Source of the DNA: Endothia cerciana | Taxonomy: Eukaryota; Ascomycota; Sordariomycetes; Diaporthales; Cryphonectriaceae | Reading direction: 5' to 3' | NCBI GenBank assembly: GCA_026119935.1 | Contig: JALRMH010000011.1 | Location: 769,394 to 833,393, forward strand | Length of the DNA: 64,000 bases | Shown here: piece by piece, positions 45,735 through 55,045 of the stretch | How the letters are laid out: every line of letters begins with the position of its first letter | How positions within the stretch are numbered: position 1 is the first letter of the stretch | The notes under the pieces: model-generated | Seen by the model: the letters and a program-made list of their open reading frames with translations, nothing else | The model's database searches: none | Told to the model about the DNA's origin: nothing | Translations under genes and position numbers: made by a program

Positions 45735-48700
45735 ATGGCGGGTCTCGAGCAGACGGCGGAAACACTCGCCACCGGCTCCCACGATACCGCCCTGTGTGTC
45801 ATACCCCCGAGAAACCTGTGGTCCAGAATCGACCGGCTGAGGTCGCGTTATGACAAGGCCCATGGGAAGTGGCCGCCGCATGTCAACCTCGTCTATCCGT
45901 TTGTTCAGGTCGGCGCTCTTCCCAGGGCAGCAGAGGCGATCCAGTCAGCTGCGCAAAGCGAGGTGCCGTTTCGAATACGGCTCAGTGCAGCAGATGCGTT
46001 CCACCATCGGCACGATAATACAATCTTCCTATACGACGACGATGAGGAGCGAAGTCATCAGCTAATGCGTCTTCGTCGGGCTATCCTCTCGGCGCTGGGG
46101 CAGAAGGACGCTGGCAATTACCGGGTGCACATGACTGTCGGACAGAGCGAAGACATGAACGAGTCCTGGCACCACTTCTTTCTTCAAAAGGCAAGACTCC
46201 TTCCTGGCATCGAGTGGCAGGTTGACCAGCTTCACCTCCTCGTCAGAGAGCGGGTGGAGATGGGAGATTCGGTGTCGACCCAGATGAGGACGTGGGCGAC
46301 GATATCCTTGAAGGATGGCAGCATCTACAAGCCCGCGGTGCCGCAGGCGTTGGACGATGAGGCCCCATCACCAGCGCCGGAGGGCGGCGCCCCACACTTC
46401 TACGACGGAGTACAGGCATGGAGGAAAGCCTCGCCGGACCGACCGCTTCCCGAGTCGGGGAAGGGTAATGCTTCTACCTTGGCTGTAGCAACATACAACG
46501 TGCTAGCCGAATTCCAGTACCCGCCTTCGCAGAAGCGGTACCCGTTGCTCATCAAGAACATCCTCTCCAGCCAGGCAACGGCCGATGTTCTGGCCCTGCA
46601 GGAAGTCACTGACGATTTTCTGTCTTGCCTGCTGAAGGATCAAGACATCCGGAATGCCTTTCCCTTCTGCAGCCATGGTCCCCCAGACCAGGAGGACGTC
46701 GAGCCGCTTCCAAGCCACAACAACATTGTGGTCCTCAGCAAGCATGCCTTTGAATGGGAGAATGTACCCTTTAACCGTGAGCACAAGAACGCGCTAGTTG
46801 TCAAATTCCGGAATCTTGGACAATGGGATGATGCCGACTTCACGCCTCTGATACTAGGTACCGTACATCTCACGCACGGTCTAAAAGATGGATCCATTGC
46901 CGCCAAAAAATCGGAGGTCGACAGTATCCTGGAGCACTTGTCTCAAAATTACTCGGATCACCCAATTATCCTGGCGGGCGACTTCAATATCACCTCATCG
47001 GCCTATACAATCAGCCAGGCCCTTGAGAGGAATGTCGTCTCTGCACAGGCTGTCTCGCATCTGCGCAAGCTCGATGCCACATTCGTTCAGAACGGCTTCG
47101 TAGATGCCTGGACGGTTTTTCAGTTGGAAAAGGGCGTAGCACCGGATGAGGAAGTTGAGTCCGCCTTTGAAGGCGAGCAAGGTGCCACCTACGATCCAAT
47201 CGTCAATGCGTTGGCCGCAGAGATCGTAGGCAGTGGGTTTGGCATGCGACCCCAGCGGATCGATAGGATATTGGTCAAGGGCGACGAATTCCTGAAGGTC
47301 CTGCATTTCAACAAATTTGGTTACATTACGGAGGCGGATGCAGAGGAAGCCGACAAGACATTGCACGCCAGTGATCACTGGGGCATTCGGACTGTCTTAA
47401 AGCTTGGGTTCGAGACGGAAAGCCCGCGTGCAACGAGTTCCCAGACTGTACCTGTCCAACTGCGAATGGCGCAGGCCGCCCTGACGGATTCAACAGCCTT
47501 GGTAGAGTCGCTGGAAGATGTCGGCGCCACTCCGTCCGATGAGGACATCAAGGCTCGTGCCGCGGCGTTCCAAACACTGAAGGATGTCATTCTCGACGCC
47601 TCGCCTTTAGAGTCGAGGCACCTAGGCACACCTCTCATATTTGTGCCTGTGGGATCATATGCTCTGGGCGTCTGGACGTTTTCCTCAGACATCGACTGCC
47701 TGTGCATTGGGCCCTTCAGCTCCCCTACCTTCTTCTCTCTTGCGACAGAGAGACTGCGAAGGGCTGCCGACAGAGACGTCAAGATCATACGTCGAGTGAA
47801 GGCAAATACGGGCACGATGCTGGAGCTGGACGTGCAGGGCGTCAAGTTTGACCTTCAATACGCGTCTGCTCACGCAGTTGCAGAGCTTTGGCCTGCTGTC
47901 CTCAAGCTTCCAGCTTCGCATGCTGTCTGGAGTCTGTCGAGCAATACGCTGTCGAAACTCAAGGCCATTCGCGATATCGAATATGTCCGGCATTCCGTTC
48001 CCGACATGGCCAAGTTCGTTTGCTCGCATCGCCTGATCAAGACGTGGGCCAAGAACCGTGGCATCTACACTACAAAGTTTGGATACCTGGGTGGCTTTCA
48101 AATCACTATCCTTCTGGCCAGAGTATACAAGCTCCTGGCGCGCGATGCAGCTTTATTGTCCGTTGCTGACGTACTGGCGACCTTCTTCAATCACTATGCC
48201 GACTTTGATTGGAAGCAGAGCCTGGCCTTCGACCCTTTCTTCCACAAAGAATTAAGCTACAGGAGAACCGACCGTGAGCCTCTTGCCATCCTGGGGTACT
48301 TCCCGCCGGCACTGAACACGAGCCTCGCCGCGTCTGCTCCATCAGTTCGAACAATCGCTAAGGAGTTCGAGCGGGCTGACAGTCTGCTTTCTGAAAAGAG
48401 CATGGCCTGGCCGACATTTGTCGGCGCTGATGGCACAAGCGAATTCCTACGGGCGTTCAAAAGCTACATAAGGATCGACGTTCAGTTCTGGGGAGGTTCC
48501 CTCACCAAGGGCCGGGGGTTCGTTGGCTGGGTGGAGTCACGATGCGTCTCGCTCCTTGTGGACCTGAACAAGCGCGCGCCAATGCTGCACGCAAGGTTCT
48601 GGCCAGCTCGCTGGACCGAGAAGAGCAACGACACGTCTGTATACGATGATTCTGGAGACTACCAGGGCTGTTACCTCATTGGCCTAGACAAGCTGAAAGA

Positions 48701-49307
48701 TGACATGACGACTGGAGACGGGAGGATCATGTACGGCACGCTAATCTCGGTCCTCGGTCGTTTTGCAGTGCAGGTTCGCGGCGATACGAAACACTTTGAC
48801 GCTCAGTCCTCTTGGATGAGCGCCAGCGTTGTCAAAGCCGCTGAGATTCGGTCTCTAGAGGTCGACAACCGCGAGTGGGGTGCATATGCCGTCGGAGATG
48901 ATGATTCTGACGACGAAGACGGGGAGGAGGAGACAGCGCAGAGCCATACCCTTGGAGACGAATATGACGAGCAATACTACTCGCGAAAGAAGAAGGCCAA
49001 GCCTGCCACCAACCAACCCCGTGCCGCAATGGTGCCCAAGCCGGAGGGGGCGGGCAAGTTCCGTACTGCAGCGGACGTGCTGAACCGGCTACGCTGGGAC
49101 CCGTCACTAGACAGCGCAGACCACGTTGTTGGCTACGAAGACAGGTTCCTGGGCGCTATGGAGAAGGGCCTGGATGCATGGAAGCTGGAGCAGACGCACG
49201 AGGAGTTCATCCCGCAGCACAGAATCTTATATTTCAAGCGGAAGAGTGACGGGGTCGTGGTCTGGGAGAGGAGGACGAGGAAGGATTTACTGTTCGGAAG
49301 TGGATAA
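45735..49307 (+). CDS. Four-domain predicted RNA-end repair protein (2H phosphoesterase - EEP - PAP-like NTase - MJ1316)
   Basis: A single-exon protein of 1190 residues, with a good start context (TACCATGG). Domain 1 is a 2H/LigT-like phosphoesterase with PHVNLVYPF (His near 49) and VHMTVGQ (His near 132). Domain 2 is an EEP fold with ATYNVLAEF, LALQEVTDDF, ILAGDFNITSSA and ASDHWGIRTVL (about 250-560), keeping the metal and catalytic residues. Domain 3 is a poly(A)-polymerase-like nucleotidyltransferase with VGSYALGVWTFSSDIDCL and a third carboxylate in VKFDLQYA (about 635-705), plus a helical part (LIKTWAKNRGIY). Domain 4 (about 1108-1190) has ADVLNRLRWDPSL, GYEDRF, FIPQHRILYFKR and RKDLLFGSG, the MJ1316/DUF504 pattern. 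That domain was proposed in the literature to recognise RNA with 2',3'-cyclic ends. An acidic linker precedes it. The inferred role is trimming, dephosphorylating and re-extending damaged RNA 3' ends. No intron and no targeting signal are seen. Confidence 0.88.
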   Translation: MAGLEQTAETLATGSHDTALCVIPPRNLWSRIDRLRSRYDKAHGKWPPHVNLVYPFVQVGALPRAAEAIQSAAQSEVPFRIRLSAADAFHHRHDNTIFLYDDDEERSHQLMRLRRAILSALGQKDAGNYRVHMTVGQSEDMNESWHHFFLQKARLLPGIEWQVDQLHLLVRERVEMGDSVSTQMRTWATISLKDGSIYKPAVPQALDDEAPSPAPEGGAPHFYDGVQAWRKASPDRPLPESGKGNASTLAVATYNVLAEFQYPPSQKRYPLLIKNILSSQATADVLALQEVTDDFLSCLLKDQDIRNAFPFCSHGPPDQEDVEPLPSHNNIVVLSKHAFEWENVPFNREHKNALVVKFRNLGQWDDADFTPLILGTVHLTHGLKDGSIAAKKSEVDSILEHLSQNYSDHPIILAGDFNITSSAYTISQALERNVVSAQAVSHLRKLDATFVQNGFVDAWTVFQLEKGVAPDEEVESAFEGEQGATYDPIVNALAAEIVGSGFGMRPQRIDRILVKGDEFLKVLHFNKFGYITEADAEEADKTLHASDHWGIRTVLKLGFETESPRATSSQTVPVQLRMAQAALTDSTALVESLEDVGATPSDEDIKARAAAFQTLKDVILDASPLESRHLGTPLIFVPVGSYALGVWTFSSDIDCLCIGPFSSPTFFSLATERLRRAADRDVKIIRRVKANTGTMLELDVQGVKFDLQYASAHAVAELWPAVLKLPASHAVWSLSSNTLSKLKAIRDIEYVRHSVPDMAKFVCSHRLIKTWAKNRGIYTTKFGYLGGFQITILLARVYKLLARDAALLSVADVLATFFNHYADFDWKQSLAFDPFFHKELSYRRTDREPLAILGYFPPALNTSLAASAPSVRTIAKEFERADSLLSEKSMAWPTFVGADGTSEFLRAFKSYIRIDVQFWGGSLTKGRGFVGWVESRCVSLLVDLNKRAPMLHARFWPARWTEKSNDTSVYDDSGDYQGCYLIGLDKLKDDMTTGDGRIMYGTLISVLGRFAVQVRGDTKHFDAQSSWMSASVVKAAEIRSLEVDNREWGAYAVGDDDSDDEDGEEETAQSHTLGDEYDEQYYSRKKKAKPATNQPRAAMVPKPEGAGKFRTAADVLNRLRWDPSLDSADHVVGYEDRFLGAMEKGLDAWKLEQTHEEFIPQHRILYFKRKSDGVVVWERRTRKDLLFGSG

Positions 49308-49513
49308 GGTTTACAGCCTAGCCGGGCGCGAGGGCGAAAATGCACACTGGTCACCCACGACGTGGCCGCGCATCAGTGGCTGCAGGTGAGGTATCCCGAT
49401 TATGCGGCTGTGCGTAGCCCTGTGGCTCCTTTATGAATTGTTCCCCGCGAGCATGAAATCGACGGTATCTGCAAACCCAACTTATCTGTTGAACTCTCAA
49501 GCAGAATAGCGCC
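49308..49513. other. Short spacer between the RNA-repair and HET genes
   Basis: 206 bp, no gene; it must hold the upstream gene's 3' end and the HET promoter. No TATA box stands out. Confidence 0.5.
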
Positions 49514-51997
49514 ATGGCTCGCCACGCGGTCGATAAAGCGAGTAATTCAAGGGGCGGTCCTAACCAGCAGCTCTGCGAGCGATGCCGGCCCTGGGATGAC
49601 CTGGTCTCCATCTCCTCCGGGAATAATCCGCTGAGGCTTGGCTACCCAATCGCCGGCTCCGTGGACTCACCTCTGCAGGCAATGCTCAGCAATACCCACT
49701 GCCTGATCTGCCAGGCGCTATCAGCAGCCATCAGGACCAGACTCGCCCACGAGAAGCTCACGAACCCGCGGCTCAACACGCAAGATGTCCTCGTCCGCAA
49801 CTACGGGCCCTACTTCCTGCACTCCGGCTACCATGAGCCCTCCTCCCCCGACAATGGATCTGGGAGCTGGATGATCGACTGGTCCGACCCGGCCTGCACG
49901 AGGCTGCGGGTCATCATCAAGCTGGACATCTTCTGCTCAGCGGGGGACCTGCTCGTGCCTTTTTTCATGACGCCGCAGTTCTGCTTGAGACACGCGAGGA
50001 CGAAGCCAACAACGCTGGTGGGTGTTGACCCTTGGGAGGTGCCGTATTTCGATACTGCACTCCTGAGAACCTGGATCGAGACTTGTGATGGCATTCATGG
50101 CCATGAGAGGGCTGCCTGGGACACTGTTACCGGTAAGGCCGTTTTCTCCGCCTTCCATGTAACGGGGGCGAGCTTGCTGACAGCATCTGCCGAAGGGCTT
50201 CTACCTGCGGACTTCAGGGTCATCGACGTGGAACGCATGAAGGTGACGAGGGCTGTCGGGCCCCGGGGCTTTGTCGCTCTCAGCTACATGTGGCAGGACA
50301 CCGGCGGCAGCGATGTCCATGAGCAGTTGACCAAGATCAACGAAGCGCGGTTGGAGACCGAGGGCGGACTGGGCAGCGTTCACCTGCCCCCAATCATCTC
50401 AGACGCCATCGTCCTCTGTCGAAGCCTCGGACAGCGCTACCTGTGGGTCGACCGGTTCTGCATTGTCCAGGACGACGCAGCATCCAAGCACGGGCAGATC
50501 CGCGCCATGGACGCCATCTACAGCTCTGCCAACTTCACAATCATGGCAGCGCTGGACTCACGGGACGGCAAATCCGGCCTCCCCGGCTGCCCCGGCCGGC
50601 CGCGGGTGTTGTCGTCGTTACTACCGCCACGTTTGTGCGAAGGGAAAAGGCGCGGGATCGTGCCCGCGGGTTTGCGCCAGGTTGTGGATGTCTGCGAGTG
50701 GAACCGGCGCGGCTGGACGTTCCAGGAGCGGCGCCTCTCCCAGCGCCGGCTTTTCATCACCGAGTTCCAGGTCATCTTCCAGTGCTCGTCTGGCACGTCG
50801 TATGAGGAGCTTTCATACCTGCCTCATAACCACGACGTCACCATTCTCGGCGACATCCAAGGTGTCTATCCCGAGGACTTTCAGACGGCCAGCATCAGGG
50901 AGAGCATGGAAAAGCGCCGCCAGCACCGCCTCCAGATGCCCGGGTTCGAAGACCTCTTCAACTATGATAGCCGTGTCAAAGGCGAAAGTGATTCCGTCCG
51001 AGGCGAGCTCATAGGACCCACCGATCTCGAGGCTTACTTCGAAAGCGTCAGGAACTACACAGCACGGCACCTGACCTTCCCCTCCGACATACTAAGCGCA
51101 TTTGCCGGCGTAGGTAATGTCCTCGGAAGGGACCTTCGTTCCCAAATGCTCTTTGGCCTCCCGGAGCGGCACCTGGTCCAATCCCTGATGTGGAGCCGCG
51201 CCTGGGACAGCTCCAATTCACGCCGAGACGGCGAGGTTGCCGACATATCGCCCTATATCCCGAGCTGGAGCTGGGCGTCCGCTCAACACCCGGCGGACTA
51301 CCTCTGGCCCGACGACACACACCCCCTGGTCAACCTGACCTTCGTCGTCACCCTGGTCTATCTCTACATCCACGACCCCGAGGCGGGCCTGCGGGTGCTG
51401 GACCAGGAGGAGCGCTGGGGCAAGCACGAGCGGCCCCCCATCGAGGAGGTTGCGCTGCGCGAGACCGTGCCCAGGGGCGGGCTGCCCCGCGAGCCCGAGA
51501 ACTGGCGGCCCACGGAGATCTGGGCCGCCTGCCCCCACAGCCCCCGCCAGGCGCTCGCGCACCGCACGCTCGACGCCGCGGCGTGCGCCGCTGCGGCGAG
51601 GTTCCCGGGCGCGCTGGTGTTCAACACGACGGCGGCGGACCTGTGGGTCGAGCCCGCGAGGGGGGCGCGGGCCGCGATGGGCCGCATCGTGGCCCCGGGC
51701 ACCGGCGGGGTGGTCGGGCACCTAAGCGGCGGCAGCTCCGACTGGCTCGCCGCCCGCAGCGGGGGGGACCAGCGGGCGGCCTTCAGGTTCATCGTGCTGA
51801 GCGGGGGACTGTCGGACTATGAGCCGTCGAACAAGAGCTTGCGGGTCCGGAAGCAGGGCAAGTGGCGCCTTCATGTCATGCTTGTCGAGCCCGTGCCGGG
51901 CGACCCGCTTGTCGTGCGCAGGGTCGAGGTGGGATATGTCTACGTCGAGCTCTGGAATACTTGTGAGCCGAGGTGGGAGACTATTGTTCTGTGTTGA
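49514..51997 (+). CDS. HET-domain protein (heterokaryon incompatibility family)
   Basis: An 827-residue single-exon protein. The HET core (PF06985) lies at about residues 240-370: PRGFVALSYMWQDTGG, LPPIISDAIVLCRSLGQRYLWVDRFCIVQDD, KHGQIRAMDAIYSSANFTIMA and then SGLPGC. Upstream is a Cys-containing N-terminus (LCERCRPWDD, CLICQAL) like the region preceding many HET domains. Downstream are more than 400 residues with weak similarity only, including a Trp-rich stretch (SWSWASAQHP) common in this family. HET proteins act in nonself recognition and programmed cell death, and many are of unknown partner. No NACHT, NB-ARC or repeat domain is seen on this protein. Start ATG 49514 is the first in frame. 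Confidence 0.9.
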   Translation: MARHAVDKASNSRGGPNQQLCERCRPWDDLVSISSGNNPLRLGYPIAGSVDSPLQAMLSNTHCLICQALSAAIRTRLAHEKLTNPRLNTQDVLVRNYGPYFLHSGYHEPSSPDNGSGSWMIDWSDPACTRLRVIIKLDIFCSAGDLLVPFFMTPQFCLRHARTKPTTLVGVDPWEVPYFDTALLRTWIETCDGIHGHERAAWDTVTGKAVFSAFHVTGASLLTASAEGLLPADFRVIDVERMKVTRAVGPRGFVALSYMWQDTGGSDVHEQLTKINEARLETEGGLGSVHLPPIISDAIVLCRSLGQRYLWVDRFCIVQDDAASKHGQIRAMDAIYSSANFTIMAALDSRDGKSGLPGCPGRPRVLSSLLPPRLCEGKRRGIVPAGLRQVVDVCEWNRRGWTFQERRLSQRRLFITEFQVIFQCSSGTSYEELSYLPHNHDVTILGDIQGVYPEDFQTASIRESMEKRRQHRLQMPGFEDLFNYDSRVKGESDSVRGELIGPTDLEAYFESVRNYTARHLTFPSDILSAFAGVGNVLGRDLRSQMLFGLPERHLVQSLMWSRAWDSSNSRRDGEVADISPYIPSWSWASAQHPADYLWPDDTHPLVNLTFVVTLVYLYIHDPEAGLRVLDQEERWGKHERPPIEEVALRETVPRGGLPREPENWRPTEIWAACPHSPRQALAHRTLDAAACAAAARFPGALVFNTTAADLWVEPARGARAAMGRIVAPGTGGVVGHLSGGSSDWLAARSGGDQRAAFRFIVLSGGLSDYEPSNKSLRVRKQGKWRLHVMLVEPVPGDPLVVRRVEVGYVYVELWNTCEPRWETIVLC

Positions 51998-52022
51998 TAG
52001 GGCCGCCTTTTTTTTTTTTTTT

Positions 52023-52081
<59 letters not shown>

Positions 52082-52930
52082 CTCTTTCTTTCTTTCTTTC
52101 TTTCTCTCTTTCTTTCTTTCTTTCTTTCTTTCATAGTAGTGATAGAACCTGTCCTACCGGATTTCCTTGAAAGGCGGTAGGAGGTAGAATCGGCGGTTTG
52201 TAACTTACCCCTTCCCCCAGGTTGAAGTCTTGTGCGGAAGGCTCCTGTAGGGTGATTGACTCCGTCCTCCTGCTATCGGCCCACCTGTTCTGCTGAGCGC
52301 AGCTCCGTCAGAATATATAGAATATATATTTTCCTCTACGCTCATCCGGTCTCACGGATGGTGTACGGAGCCGAGCAAGGTCTGTCGCGGTCGGCACGTT
52401 AGGGATATCGTGGGATAGAAACTAATTTCAAACGGCATGACCACTTCACCATGCAACACATGCATGTAGTCTAGTCCAAAACAACGGATCTGCATTGTCC
52501 ACGGTCTAGACAATCGTCCAGCGGTCTCGCTCCAAACCGCTCTCGATCAATCCCATGCGACGCAGCCGCCATCACAGTCTAGTAACTACACAACCAAACA
52601 GAAAGTACAAAGATGGTATCCTTTTTCAAAAAAGATTCTCGCGAATGAGAAACGCGTCTCCCGTCCCGAGCCACCTGCAGTGAAGAAATGCCCATAGTGA
52701 TGTGTCAAAAGCCAGCCCGGGTTGGAATAGAATCGTCGTCATCAACACATCTCAGAACACAAAAAAAAAAAAAAAAAAAAAAAGGGGGAAAGCAAAGCAA
52801 AGCGCCGCTCGACTTGAGACAAGTCCCTATCTTCTCTTTTTGTGCAGCGCCGTGCCGATACAATGCAGTGAATTTGAGCCCAACGCCTATACTTGAAATG
52901 CAGCCAAGGTCCTGAGGTGAAGAGACCCCC
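51998..52930. other. Convergent intergenic region with microsatellite
   Basis: No gene seen. It contains the large (CTTT)n tract directly after the HET stop codon and an A23 run at about 52761-52783. Confidence 0.6.
52009..52132. repeat. T-run plus (CTTT)n microsatellite, about 120 bp
   Basis: It starts some ten bases after the HET stop codon, with T15 and then about 25 CTTT units with a few CTCT variants. On the opposite strand it gives a long Lys/Glu/Arg open frame that is not a gene. Confidence 0.95.
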
Positions 52931-55045
52931 TTATATCATGGGTCCGTCTGGGTGCTGATGCGGGTTCGAGCCCCACAACGCCGCACCTATCGTCGCCTGC
53001 GCCGTGTCGCGAGGCTGTGAACCATTCCGCTGGGAACCGGCTTCCTCGTCTGCATATGGCACCATGTTGACCCCCAGTCTCGGCGGGCTGGGGCTCTGAT
53101 AATAATCGTCCGTCGAGAGCGCGTGACTTTGCCCTGTGTACTGTCTCTGTTGGGGGCGGCCCCGGTTCTCGTCCTCGTCGCTGCTGCTCGTCGACTGCGG
53201 CTCGTAAGACATCGGCGGTGGCTGATGGAACTGACGGGCCGCTCCTCGGTATCCTAGATCGGACTCGTAAGGCTGACCATCCTGATCGTACTCGTGGAAT
53301 GGAGATGGTGCCCTACTGGACGGGTTTGCCTGGGCGTGGGCAATCAGGCCTGCTCCTTCTTCGTTGCCCCCGTTCGCTCGGCCGCCGTGATGATTCATCG
53401 CGAAAGTGCTTTGGCCTGGATTTGAAATTAGTTTTGTTTGCTAGGCAGGAATGATGAAGATTGCTAGTGGGAGGTATCGGTATGGTGAGCCGTCTCAAGA
53501 AGGTAGGCTCCATGGCTGTGCCTCCAATGGTGCGAAGCTAATCAATATCGCCGGCGCCAGGGTGGTGGTGCTTACGGAACTGGGTCGCGATGGGTAGGTG
53601 ATCGGTGCTCTTGCCGATTCGCGGCTGGTAAGGGTATAAAGCATGAGAATTGTCATCTTCCTTACCATCCATGTCGTCCATCGCCATGTTCTTTTGGTAA
53701 CTGACGTCTTCGTGGCGGCGCTTAACCCCCACAAAGAGCCAGCGCATCCCACGACCGAACGCCTTCACGACGTCCCAGAAGTTGAATGAATCCACCAAGG
53801 CCATGACAACACCGAGAGGCGGTTGTGGTGTATTCTGCGGTGGTTCTGGTGCGTCCTGGTTCGGCTTAGGGTAGAACACGATCGGCGCGCCCGGGCGGTA
53901 AGGTTGCCAGGGATACGCAAATATGTGCAGGATGGAGAAGATGAACATCTCGACAGATAGCATCAGTGCGGGTATGCCGGTTGAGATGTCGGGGTATTGG
54001 AGCTTGGAGCTGGAGTGGATAATGGTGAGCCACGATGAGGCCACGGAGATGGCCACGGACTGCCAGAAGCTGAGGAAGATGACCAGCTTGATGGAGAGCA
54101 CCTTGAGGAAGGGCTTGTGGTATGCCAATTGCTGCTTGAACTGGACGTAATACTGGATGATGCAGTACATAGCGACGGCGACTGCAACACACTCGACAGC
54201 GAGGACCTGTTGCGGCATTGTCAGTATCGCAGGAGGAGCTGTGATGACTGTGGGTATTTCCTCACCCAAACGTGAGCGAACAGAGGGCTGAGCGAGCTTT
54301 CACAATATTTCTTAAAGTGCTGGGTCACAACAGCGACGATTGTCATGATCACCCGGATAAAGCAGTAGTGGTAGACTCCGATCCAGATGATGTTGAACCA
54401 CGTCAAGCCGCTCTTGGGCGTGCGCCATGGGCCCCTTTCTCCGCCGCAGAGCGCCTTGAACCAGTTCAATGGCAGAACCCAGGGCTGTATAGGCGATAGC
54501 TGCCTGAAGAATTGCTTCTGCTCGTGCAGATTTGGTGCCACATATTGGCACATCAGGCTGAAGAAGGCCGCGATGGCGAACGCCTCATAACAGTCCGAAA
54601 TTACCGCATAGTAGACGGCGTGATGATAGAAGGTGAGCTGAAGAAAGTTCGAAGCTGCGTAAATGGGTATCATGAACAGGATACGGATGATGCTATCATG
54701 TGCGTTAGTACAGGAAAGACACAAGGGAACTAGTCCCGCCAGAGCATTCGTCCGGACTCACTTTCTCTGCTCTGCCGGCTTGGTGTAATTCGCAGCATGC
54801 ATGTACATCAAGAAGAAGCTGAGCATAAAAGACGCCAGCCCCGCGGCGGCAGAGATGAGAATGGCCAATTGATGGAACGTTAACGTGTTACCCTCAAATA
54901 ATGCTTGTTCCGAGACTGTCAGGGCGCGAATCAGCTGTGAACGATCGAGATAGGCCTCCGCGACTGCCGCTCGGAAGTTGCGTCGTCGTCGCAATTGCTT
55001 ACTGTTCTGCGTCTCCGCGGTCGTGTTGCAAACTTCCCATTTCAT
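52931..55045 (-). CDS. OST-alpha/TMEM184 family membrane protein
   Basis: Exons 55045-55003, 54915-54762, 54692-54266, 54206-53576 and 53415-52931 give 579 residues in one frame. After a short N-terminus (MKWEVCNTTAETQN) come about seven membrane segments. The signature is IIRILFMIPIYAASNFLQL, then CYEAFAIAAFFSLMCQY, the family motif of PF03619 (DUF300). The Tyr- and Asp-rich long cytosolic tail has Ser/Gln/Pro-rich low complexity (EPQSTSSSDEDENRGRPQ). Animal OST-alpha works in bile-acid/steroid export; fungal members are of unknown substrate. Intron 1 (55002-54916, 87 nt) is open, so retention would add 29 residues, many of them Arg, near the N-terminus. The 160-nt intron 4 has a perfect ACTAAT branch. 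The start is ATG 55045. Confidence 0.9.

Noticed and set aside
51218..51822. Long open frames on both strands over the HET gene's 3' half
   Set aside because: Arg/Pro-rich shadows caused by high third-position GC in the HET frame.
51940..52134. Lys/Arg/Glu open frame over the CTTT tract
   Set aside because: It is only the translation of a microsatellite.
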